This document shows, piece after piece, positions 24,201-29,726 of a stretch of DNA of 35,804 nucleotides; the stretch's first letter is position 1; each line of letters opens with the position of its first letter. The notes under the pieces were generated by a model that saw only the letters and a list, made by a program, of their open reading frames with translations, did no database searches and was not told the DNA's origin. A program made the position numbers and the translations under genes. The DNA is from Polyangiaceae bacterium (GTDB lineage Bacteria > Myxococcota_A > Polyangia > Polyangiales > Polyangiaceae), in assembly GCA_022842465.1 (NCBI GenBank), contig JALHPN010000079.1:1-35804 (forward strand), read 5' to 3'.

Positions 24201-24890
24201 GTCGCGGGCGCGGCTGTCGACCTCCTGGTCTCGCGGCTTCCCCTCCGCGAGCGCCTGGGACATCCCGGCCCGAAGCTCGACGACGCGGGGCTCGTGAAGC
24301 TCTCGGCGCGCTCGGCCTCTCTCCTCGGCGCGCCCGCTCCGAAGCTCTACAGGCGCCGCGCGCCCGGCCCGGCCTTCGCGGCAGCCGCGACCCGGCCTGC
24401 TTCCCTCGTGGTCTTCCCGCCCGCTCTCCTGGGTGTGCCGCGCGACGTTCTCACGTTCGTCGTCGGCAAGCGCGTCGTCGAGGTCACGCCGCAGCTCTTC
24501 GCGCGTGCGCTCTGCCCCTCGCTCACGGAGCTGAAGGGGCTCGTCGCGTCCGCGGCCCGCATCGCGGCGGGGGCGCCGGAGGCGGGCGACGTGCCGCTCC
24601 GTGATCGCCTGAAGAAGGACGACCTCGCACGGCTGTCTCTGTCGGTCGACGCCGCGATGCAGCGAAGCGGCAAGCTCGACGTCCTGCGGTGGGCGCAGCT
24701 CGCGGACGTCTCCGCCTCGCGCGCCGGGCTCCTGCTCGCCGGGAGCGTGGACGCGGCGCGCGCCGCGATCGCCCTCGAGCCGCAGGCGCCCGGCGACCTG
24801 TCCCCGCGGGAGAAGCTCCGCGAGCTCGTCGTCTTCCATCTCGGCGACGCGAGCGCCTCGCTCCGCAAGAGGCTCGGCGTCGCGCTGTGA
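21234..24890 (+). CDS. Giant tetratricopeptide-repeat protein with a C-terminal pseudo-peptidase-like domain
   Basis: 1218-residue protein made mostly of helical TPR-type repeats. Examples are ARTLERALDLAPGHAEALAALERCYFGARAWPELASVLERA, GDARAAVATYTRLATAFPDDETLLAEL and the repeated LFDRVLDVDPKNLEAFERIVRLL. Such arrays are protein-interaction scaffolds. From about residue 960 the sequence changes: PASLVVFPPALLGVPRDVLTFVVGKRVVEVTPQLFAR, then DVSASRAGLLLAGSVDAARAAIA. To me this recalls an M48-type metallopeptidase domain that has lost HExxH and the E-x-x-x-D motif, a known companion of TPR arrays in deltaproteobacteria. No signal peptide. The ATG at 21234 has only weak ribosome-site sequence. Repeats firm; pseudo-peptidase reading moderate. 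Confidence 0.85.
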   Translation: MTEPGGRATRPSSGTLEVRVASASPSAATLHVEANLEKLERITEPHERSQVLLEIGLALRDDLGDHGQAADALLEAVRSWPRHDGALDALEPLLRAQGRFGEAVAVLQAQAAREREVPRALACAEVVVRWLTSELGRADLARAWVERIRGLDTTHWLVHFLDSAAARERGDAKRELQALDFAVLSARRADDRARIHLLMAARYLEERTIDLGEAKKHFAAAHKLEPKRLEPLRGLEHIATRENDKVALGDVLRRASVADVPGEERVEILLRLARLEETEFKKPELAARTLERALDLAPGHAEALAALERCYFGARAWPELASVLERAATSTADPERRRARLARLGEVLETRLGDARAAVATYTRLATAFPDDETLLAELARLTEKTGDVTTAAHARARLASLARDPHVRARHLVVAGQLLVPVDPAAARASFERAVEADATNAAAWSALVWDARAANDTPRVLRYLEARAEGAETPRARGMAWVELAEARARAGDRRGARDAYEAAWGADDTSESAANALLAPLLDDQRWEELDTIVSVSLSGAERDKDDARLLAARRAEIALARAQGRPLRELVAARAAYRLAPGAEDTSEALARAAFAMRADPVVIDARAELERLGDAPDHLGLDGRVMLADVLALLGDTERAGALYDLVLADAPENDRALRGLSQIHGATGNRVAALSLRRQIARGTRDPGERFELLVEIADAFATRAGAPELAEEVYEEARVLRPAELPILHKLVALRQELGRWQGVFDALAGIEAVDKDPQRRSKTLFTMAQIALRELTDRRKAIDLFDRVLDVDPKNLEAFERIVRLLTEDKDWLALDQMYERMARRAASDTSLHHALLKQVAVLRRDRLGDPARAAEALRVAIGLAPKDDEAQIMLREILSRTGQAGSAVQVTLDRILRDPLDPTPYPAYFDLLVSQGARDRAVCAASVMRFLGVAHAPAENLLTAYLHPPIEGILQALGDGGYEELLHPDLDPELTTILSVVAGAAVDLLVSRLPLRERLGHPGPKLDDAGLVKLSARSASLLGAPAPKLYRRRAPGPAFAAAATRPASLVVFPPALLGVPRDVLTFVVGKRVVEVTPQLFARALCPSLTELKGLVASAARIAAGAPEAGDVPLRDRLKKDDLARLSLSVDAAMQRSGKLDVLRWAQLADVSASRAGLLLAGSVDAARAAIALEPQAPGDLSPREKLRELVVFHLGDASASLRKRLGVAL

Positions 24891-24982
24891 GCCTCGCCCA
24901 CGCCGCGCGGCACGAGCGTGGGGAGGCGCCCGACCGGCGACTTTGCTGGCCGTCCACCTCGGAGGCTCTTAGAGTGGGAGCC

Positions 24983-25195
24983 ATGTGGAGAGCGTCGCCC
25001 GCCTTCCTCGTGCTCCTGGCGCTCGGAGCGACCGGCTGCTCGTCGCTCCAGGAGCTGGACGGCGGGCAGCTCGGCGCGACGTTTCCGAGCGCTCCCGGGC
25101 GGAAGTACTTCCTGAAGAAGTCCCCGTTCGGAACGTCGATCCTCGTCTGTGACGGAGGGCCTCGTGAAGCGGTTTGCTTCGAGAAGCCGAACTGA
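24983..25195 (+). CDS. Small lipoprotein (70 aa), unknown function
   Basis: Leader MWRASPAFLVLLALGATGC has a good lipobox (A-T-G-C) with Cys at residue 19. The 51-residue mature chain has two Cys (SILVCDGG and EAVCFEKPN), 12 residues apart, probably a disulfide, plus an aromatic/basic patch (GRKYFLKKSPFG). I do not recognise the family. ATG 24983 is chosen for the signal peptide. It is followed one base later by a second small lipoprotein gene, so the pair is likely an operon. Confidence 0.7.
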   Translation: MWRASPAFLVLLALGATGCSSLQELDGGQLGATFPSAPGRKYFLKKSPFGTSILVCDGGPREAVCFEKPN

Positions 25196-25196
25196 C

Positions 25197-25526
25197 GTGC
25201 GTCCCCGCGCCGGATTCGCCCTGGTGACCGCGCTCGTGCTCGCTCCGGCGCTCACCGGGTGCACGCACGTTCGCTATTCGCGGAACGGGCCCAACGGGGA
25301 GACGTGGACCGTCTACTCCCACACGTTCGGCGACGACACGGTCAGCTATTGCGCGCCCCAGCAGTTCGGCGGCAACTGCTTCGCCGCGCGCGAGTACTCG
25401 CGCGCCCCGAGTGTCCTGCCATCGCAGGCCTACGCCGCGCCCCCGCCGATGTGGGGGCCGCCGCAGCAGCCGCCGCCGGCGTGGGGACCCCCGCCGGTCT
25501 TCGTGCCCGCTCCCGGCCGTCGCTGA
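25197..25526 (+). CDS. Small Pro-rich lipoprotein (109 aa), unknown function
   Basis: From GTG 25197, one base after the preceding stop, a leader VRPRAGFALVTALVLAPALTGC ends in a good lipobox (L-T-G-C). The alternative GTG 25149 would overlap the upstream gene and add 16 residues before the signal. The mature chain starts THVRYSRNGPNGETWTVYSHTFGDDTVSYCAP, again with a Cys pair (SYCAP and NCFAAREY). It ends in a Pro/Gln/Trp-rich tail (PPPMWGPPQQPPPAWGPPPVF), a likely extended wall-spanning or surface-binding segment. Function unknown; pairing with the upstream lipoprotein suggests a joint envelope role. Confidence 0.7.
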   Translation: MRPRAGFALVTALVLAPALTGCTHVRYSRNGPNGETWTVYSHTFGDDTVSYCAPQQFGGNCFAAREYSRAPSVLPSQAYAAPPPMWGPPQQPPPAWGPPPVFVPAPGRR

Positions 25527-25691
25527 CGGGCCCAGCCGGATCAGGTCGCCGCCCCCTCGGCGCGCGCCTCCGCCAGGCGGCGCCACGTCGGGTCCTCCGG
25601 CGGCCGGCTTCCGCGTACCGACGACGAGCCCCATCTGTTCGCCGGATCTGTCGAGGCCGGTCGCGCTCATGGCCGCTCGGCGTTTCCACAC

Positions 25692-25742
25692 TTGACGAGC
25701 ACGCCCCGGTTGACGAAGATGAAAGTCGTTTTCAACAAGGAG
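25692..25742 (+). promoter_or_regulatory. Promoter-like elements with Fur-box-like inverted repeat and strong ribosome site
   Basis: TTGACG at 25692-25697, 17 bases, then GAAGAT at 25715-25720 form a plausible weak promoter. TGAAAGT-C-GTTTTCA at 25720-25734 fits the 7-1-7 Fur-box pattern (TGATAAT-N-ATTATCA) at 11 of 14 positions. It would cover the transcription start. The segment is conspicuously AT-rich for this window. AAGGAG at 25737-25742 is a near-perfect Shine-Dalgarno 5 bases before the ATG at 25748. Confidence 0.5.
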
Positions 25743-25747
25743 TGGGC

Positions 25748-26188
25748 ATGGACGGCTCTGTCTCCGCGGAACCAGGCGCGCTCGGCGAGATCTCCCAGGG
25801 GAGGACGGAGGAGCAGGAGGGCGGTGTGGAAGCGAGGCGGCCTCCTCCCCCGCACGATCCAGCCGAGCGCGTGGTCGTCGCGCGGCTCGGCGCGTGGGAG
25901 GTGCGCCTCTTCACCGGACGCAAGCTCGAGTACTTCGTGCCTCGCGGCCTCTGGCATGCGCAGCTCTGGCATCCGGGCGAGCGCGTGTCGGTGCTCACGC
26001 CTTCGCGTCTGACGTGCGGCCTCTACGAGGCCTACCCCGTCGAAGGGTGGAAGGCGCGTGCGAGACGGTACGAGGAGCTCGTCGCGCGCGTCGTCGCTAC
26101 GGAGGTGCCGCTGGCAGGGGAGGTCGCGCGGCTCGAACGGTCCCTCGTCGATGGCTTCGTCGCCACCCGCGCGGGGCGTCCGTCATGA
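25748..26188 (+). CDS. Unknown protein (146 aa), first gene of a putative iron-regulated pair
   Basis: ATG 25748 with an excellent ribosome site. The first 40 residues are polar and probably disordered (EISQGRTEEQEGGVEARRPPPPHDP). The core VVVARLGAWEVRLFTGRKLEYFVPRGLWHAQLWHPGERVSVL is aromatic-rich and beta-like. A helical C-terminus follows (WKARARRYEELVARVVATEVPLAGEVARLERSLVDGF). No signal peptide or membrane segment. I do not recognise a family. Its stop overlaps the start of the methyltransferase gene (ATGA), so the two are translationally coupled. The Fur-box-like site upstream suggests iron control. Confidence 0.7.
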   Translation: MDGSVSAEPGALGEISQGRTEEQEGGVEARRPPPPHDPAERVVVARLGAWEVRLFTGRKLEYFVPRGLWHAQLWHPGERVSVLTPSRLTCGLYEAYPVEGWKARARRYEELVARVVATEVPLAGEVARLERSLVDGFVATRAGRPS

Positions 26189-26961
26189 GCGGCAGCCTCA
26201 GCGTCCACCCCGACGAGATCGTGGCGCTCGTGGGCCGCGCGCGCGCAGCCGACATGTTTCCCGAGCTGGGGGACTTCGATCCGCGAGCGCAGCAAATGCT
26301 CGCCGAGCTCGCGATCGACGAGACCACCCTCGATCCGCGCTGTGTGCGCGCCGCCGTCGTGCGCACGCTCGTCATCGACGGTCTCGTGCGCGACTTCTTC
26401 GCGCGTCATCCCGACGGGCTCGCCATCGGCCTCTACGCCGGGCTCTGCACGCGCTTCTTCCGCGTGGACAACCGCGCCCTGCGCTGGGTCGACGTCGACC
26501 CGTCCGACGTCGCGGCCTTCAAGGTCGCCCAGGGGTGGCCTTCGGAGCGGCACTGGGTGGCATCCGCGTGCTCCTTGACCTGCACCTGCTGGATGGACCT
26601 CCTCTCTGCCGCCCCCGACGTGCCGACGCTGCTCGTCTCGGAGAACGGGCTTCGCCACCTGCCCCGCCGCGACGTGGACCTCTTCCTGACCCGCGTCTCG
26701 GCGCGCATGCCACGCGGCACGGAGCTCGTCGTCGCGTGCGACCGCGCCTTGCCGCTCCGCGTCTCGCGGACCGACGCTCGCCGTGCGCGCCTCGAACTCG
26801 CGATCGACGGCGCGGTCGCACGCTACACGCGCCTCGCGGTCGTCGCTCCCGAGGAGTATCCGGAGCCGCTCGAGCGTCAGGTAGGTGCCTTGAACGACGT
26901 GTCGCGGCACTTCGGCGTTGCGACGTCGATGCCGTCCGTGACGCACGCACGCTTCGTCTGA
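26185..26961 (+). CDS. LCM/PPM1-type class I SAM-dependent methyltransferase (COG3315-like)
   Basis: 258 residues. The methyltransferase signature is LAIGLYAGLCTRFFRVDN (about 79-96) followed by RWVDVDPSDVAAFKVAQG. This is the pattern of leucine-carboxyl-methyltransferase-like O-methyltransferases of natural-product pathways, where the usual form is ELGAGLDTRFFR...WFDLDLP. Further along are TLLVSENGLRHLPRRDVDLFLTRVSARMPRGTELVV and the C-terminal half of the fold. Odd features: three Cys close together (C129, C133, C135 in SACSLTCTCWMD), and Tyr-Ala rather than Gly-Ala in motif I. ATG 26185 overlaps the upstream stop. The acceptor is unknown; an iron-linked metabolite is a hypothesis from the upstream Fur-like site. 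Confidence 0.78.
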   Translation: MSGSLSVHPDEIVALVGRARAADMFPELGDFDPRAQQMLAELAIDETTLDPRCVRAAVVRTLVIDGLVRDFFARHPDGLAIGLYAGLCTRFFRVDNRALRWVDVDPSDVAAFKVAQGWPSERHWVASACSLTCTCWMDLLSAAPDVPTLLVSENGLRHLPRRDVDLFLTRVSARMPRGTELVVACDRALPLRVSRTDARRARLELAIDGAVARYTRLAVVAPEEYPEPLERQVGALNDVSRHFGVATSMPSVTHARFV

Positions 26962-27008
26962 CGCGAGCGCTCGAGCCGCGGCGCTCGCTCTCGCCCGATC
27001 CTCGGCGT

Positions 27009-27045
27009 CGCGCTCTGACCTCTGCCCTCGCGAGGTCAGAGCGCG
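27009..27045. terminator. Strong bidirectional hairpin between convergent genes
   Basis: CGCGCTCTGACCTC (27009-27022) pairs over 14 bp without mismatch with GAGGTCAGAGCGCG (27032-27045), leaving a 9-base loop. It lies between the stop of the methyltransferase gene (26961) and the stop of the minus-strand gene at 27059. No T-run on either side, as is usual in very GC-rich genomes. Confidence 0.75.
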
Positions 27046-27058
27046 CACCGTGCCGCGA

Positions 27059-27382
27059 TCAGCTCTTCGTGCCGCCCGAGATCTGCGAGCGGAGCTTGCC
27101 GCCCTTCACGAGGTTCTCGAGCTCGTCGACGAGCGTCGTCACGCACTGGATGTCCGCCTGCGAGAGCTCCTGCCAGATCGAGCTCCCGCCGTCCTTCTGG
27201 TACTTCCGGTAGGCCTCGAGCCCCTCGAGCTTCGCCTGCAGCGCGGTGATGACGTTGTACGCCTCGTTCGAGATGGGCGAGCCCACGCCCTGGCCGAGGC
27301 CCCCCTGCACGTTGCCCTGCTGCTGCCCGCCGCGCTGCCCCTCCATGCCCACGTTGCCTTCGTTGCGGTTCATCGTTGCCAT
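27059..27382 (-). CDS. Small Gly/Gln-rich helical protein (107 aa), unknown function
   Basis: ATG 27382 has a strong Shine-Dalgarno (GAAGGAG, 7 bases upstream). The first 35 residues are Asn/Gly/Gln-rich and look disordered (NEGNVGMEGQRGGQQQGNVQGG). The rest is two to three predicted helices: NEAYNVITALQAKLEGLEAYRKYQKDG, IWQELSQADIQCVTTLVDELENLVKGG. The pattern recalls small ferritin-like helical-bundle proteins of stress responses, but the metal-ligand Glu/His set is not evident, so this is only a resemblance. One Cys. It is divergent from the histidine kinase gene across 202 bases that contain several palindromes. Confidence 0.75.
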   Translation of the reverse strand: MATMNRNEGNVGMEGQRGGQQQGNVQGGLGQGVGSPISNEAYNVITALQAKLEGLEAYRKYQKDGGSSIWQELSQADIQCVTTLVDELENLVKGGKLRSQISGGTKS

Positions 27383-27421
27383 GTCCTGCTCCTTCTCGCG
27401 TTCTTGCCTGGCCCGCTCGCC

Positions 27422-27498
27422 CGGGGAGGATCCCCGCGACCAGCGCGTCCCTTCGGCGTCGCAAGCGACGTGCCCGAGCACGGTCGCGCGCGCGACCG
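27422..27498. promoter_or_regulatory. Cluster of palindromes in the divergent gap before the hybrid kinase
   Basis: Three symmetric elements lie within 77 bases: CGGGGA-GGA-TCCCCG (27422-27436), CGTCGC-AA-GCGACG (27457-27470), and the 18-bp perfect palindrome CGGTCGCGCGCGCGACCG (27481-27498). They occupy the gap between the minus-strand gene at 27382 and the kinase start at 27585. They may include operators for a DNA-binding protein; no consensus promoter is clear. Confidence 0.4.
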
Positions 27499-27584
27499 CG
27501 ACCGGCTCGACGCACCGAGACCTCAACTCTCGGCGTCCGCCGCCGTTCGTAGAGCTCGTGCTGCGTGATCTCCTCGACGGCGGC

Positions 27585-29726
27585 ATGGCGGCGACCGACG
27601 GGCTCGCCGATCAGGACGCGATGCGGAGGCGCCGCACGCTGAACGGCTGCCTCCTCGTCCTGCTCGCGGCGTCGCCGCCCGTCATGGTCCTGCTCGAGGC
27701 GCACGGCCGCCCCGCCGCGGCGGCGGTCGTCGCTCTCTTGGTGCTCGTCGGCCTCGCGGCTCTGCTCGCGCTCCGACGCGGGCTCTCGGTCGAAGTCGGC
27801 GCGTGGATCCTGCTCCTCGTCGACGCGGTCGGCTTCGGAGCGCTCCAGGTCGCGCTCGGCGGGACGGCGGCGCCCGGGAAGGCCTGGCTCTTCGTTCCGG
27901 CGGTCCTCGCGGGCCTCGTCCTCCGGCGGCGCTCGGGCATGGTCGTGCTCTTCGCGATCGCCGCGGCCCAGATTCTCGTCGTCGAGGTGCTCACCGCGCG
28001 AGGGGTCCTCGCCGTCTCCGCGGCGTCCGCGCCGCCGGCGCTGCGGGGCCTCGCCGAGGTGCTGCTCGGCGTCGTGCTGCTCCTCTGTGTCCACGCCTTC
28101 GTGACCGCGCAGCGCACCGCCGAGCGCGTGTCGCTCCGTGCCTACGACGACCTCGCGCGGGCGAAGGCGCAGGCGGAGCAGGCGACGCGCGCCAAGGCGG
28201 AGTTCCTCGCCAACATGAGCCACGAGATCCGCACGCCGATGAACGGCGTGCTCGGCATGACGGAGCTGGCGCTCGACGGCGACCTCGCCGACGAGCAGCG
28301 CGAGTACGTGCAGACGGCCCACGCGTCGGCGCAGGCGCTGCTCACGGTCTTGAACGACATCCTCGACTTCTCGAAGATCGAGGCGAGGAAGCTCGAGCTC
28401 GAGCGCGTACCGTTCGAGCTCCGCGACGTCCTCGGCGACGCGCTCCGTACCATCGCGACCCGCGCCCACGCGAAGGGCCTCGAGCTCGCCGCGGACGTCG
28501 CGGCGGACGTCCCCGAGGTGATCGTCACCGATCCCGCGCGGGTGAGGCAGGTGCTGCTCAATCTCGTCGGCAACGCGATCAAGTTCACGAACGACGGCGA
28601 GGTCGTCGTGAGCACGCGCGTGGCGTCCGGCGAGGGCGACGAGCTCGTCCTCCAGTTCTCGGTCCGCGACACCGGCATCGGCATCCCCGCCGCTGCGCGC
28701 GCACGCATCTTCGACGCCTTCACCCAGGCGGACGGCTCGACGACGAGGACCTACGGCGGCACGGGCCTCGGCCTCGCGATCTCCGCGCAGCTCGTCGAGC
28801 TGCTCGGCGGTCGCATCTGGGTCGAGAGCGAGGTCGGCTCCGGTAGCACCTTCCACGTCACGATCCCCGTGGGCGTGCCGTCCGCGCGCGCGGATCGCCG
28901 CTGCCGCTCCTTCGAGCCGTCCCAGCTCCACGGCCTCCACGTGCTCGTCGTCGACGACAACCCGACGAACCTCCGAATCCTCGAGCAGACGGTCCGCGCC
29001 TGGGGCGCAGTCGCCGTCACGGCGTCCGACGGCGCCTCTGCCCTCGCGACCTTGCGGACGAGGGAGGGGCTCGCGCTGGTCGTCACCGACGCCCGCATGC
29101 CGGAGATGGGCGGGCTCGAGCTCGCGGAGCGCATGGCGGCCGACCCCCGGCTCGCGCGGCTGCCCGTCATCATCCTGAGCTCGGCCTGTGCGCCGGGCGA
29201 GGCGGCGCGGTACGCACGCGTCGGCGCGGCCCACGTGACGAAGCCCGTCAAGTCGGCCGACCTCATGCGCGCCGTCTGCCGCCGCCTGGCGGCTCGGGGA
29301 GACGTCGAGGAGGCGCCACCTCGGAGCGTGCCGGCGACCGCGGCGGACACGAACACTCCCGTCGGCCTCGCGCTGCGCGTGCTCCTCGCGGAGGACAACC
29401 CCGTGAACCGCATGCTCGCCGTGCGCTTGCTCGAGAGGTCAGGCCACAGCGTGGTCGCGGTCGAGAACGGCCTCCGCGCGGTGGAGGCGACGCGTCGCGA
29501 GCGCTTCGACGTCATCCTCATGGATGTGCAGATGCCCGAGGTCGACGGCTTCGAGGCCACCGCGCGCATCCGCGCGAGCGGCAGCCGCGTGCCGATCGTC
29601 GCCCTGACGGCGCACGCGACGAGCGGATGGGCGGAGCGCTGCCTGGCCGCCGGGATGGATGCGTACGTGACGAAGCCGATCCGTAGCGCAGAGCTCGCCG
29701 CGACCCTCGCCCGCATCGCGGCGTGA
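27585..29726 (+). CDS. Membrane hybrid histidine kinase with two receiver domains
   Basis: 713 residues from ATG 27585 (GTG 27558 possible). N-terminal region: about six hydrophobic segments between residues 20 and 173, no recognisable periplasmic sensor domain. Then a linker coil (ARAKAQAEQATRAKAEF), HisKA with phosphorylated H213 in NMSHEIRTPMNG, and HATPase with N-box VGNAIKFTND, G1 DTGIGIP and G2 GGTGLGLAIS. Receiver 1 (about 451-570) has VVDDNP and D502 in VVTDARMPE. Receiver 2 (about 597-710) has LAEDNP and D647 in LMDVQMPE, with TKP lysines in both. No HPt domain, so an external phosphotransfer protein is needed. The stop overlaps the channel gene (GTGA), which suggests the kinase and channel work together. 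Confidence 0.93.
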   Translation: MAATDGLADQDAMRRRRTLNGCLLVLLAASPPVMVLLEAHGRPAAAAVVALLVLVGLAALLALRRGLSVEVGAWILLLVDAVGFGALQVALGGTAAPGKAWLFVPAVLAGLVLRRRSGMVVLFAIAAAQILVVEVLTARGVLAVSAASAPPALRGLAEVLLGVVLLLCVHAFVTAQRTAERVSLRAYDDLARAKAQAEQATRAKAEFLANMSHEIRTPMNGVLGMTELALDGDLADEQREYVQTAHASAQALLTVLNDILDFSKIEARKLELERVPFELRDVLGDALRTIATRAHAKGLELAADVAADVPEVIVTDPARVRQVLLNLVGNAIKFTNDGEVVVSTRVASGEGDELVLQFSVRDTGIGIPAAARARIFDAFTQADGSTTRTYGGTGLGLAISAQLVELLGGRIWVESEVGSGSTFHVTIPVGVPSARADRRCRSFEPSQLHGLHVLVVDDNPTNLRILEQTVRAWGAVAVTASDGASALATLRTREGLALVVTDARMPEMGGLELAERMAADPRLARLPVIILSSACAPGEAARYARVGAAHVTKPVKSADLMRAVCRRLAARGDVEEAPPRSVPATAADTNTPVGLALRVLLAEDNPVNRMLAVRLLERSGHSVVAVENGLRAVEATRRERFDVILMDVQMPEVDGFEATARIRASGSRVPIVALTAHATSGWAERCLAAGMDAYVTKPIRSAELAATLARIAA

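Noticed and set aside
21150..24839. Very long minus-strand open frame (over 1200 codons) opposite the TPR gene
   Set aside because: Its translation is Arg/Glu/Asp/Val-rich low-complexity sequence without domain patterns. In DNA this GC-rich the antisense frame of a real gene is often open; the plus frame has clear TPR patterning.
25149..25196. GTG at 25149 as start of the second small lipoprotein
   Set aside because: It would overlap the preceding gene and put 16 polar residues before a hydrophobic leader; GTG 25197 gives a normal lipoprotein signal one base after the upstream stop.
25540..25673. Short minus-strand coding-like patches: MSATGLDRSGEQMG in one frame and RPPEDPTWRRLAEARAEG followed by a stop in another
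   Set aside because: They could be a frameshifted remnant of a small gene, but each patch is only about 20 residues and no family is recognisable, so I do not call a gene. The rest of this 221-base gap, apart from the promoter-like site at 25692-25742, shows nothing else.
27036..29234. 732-codon minus-strand frame opposite the histidine kinase
   Set aside because: No family features, and it runs antisense through HisKA, HATPase and receiver domains that are clearly real.
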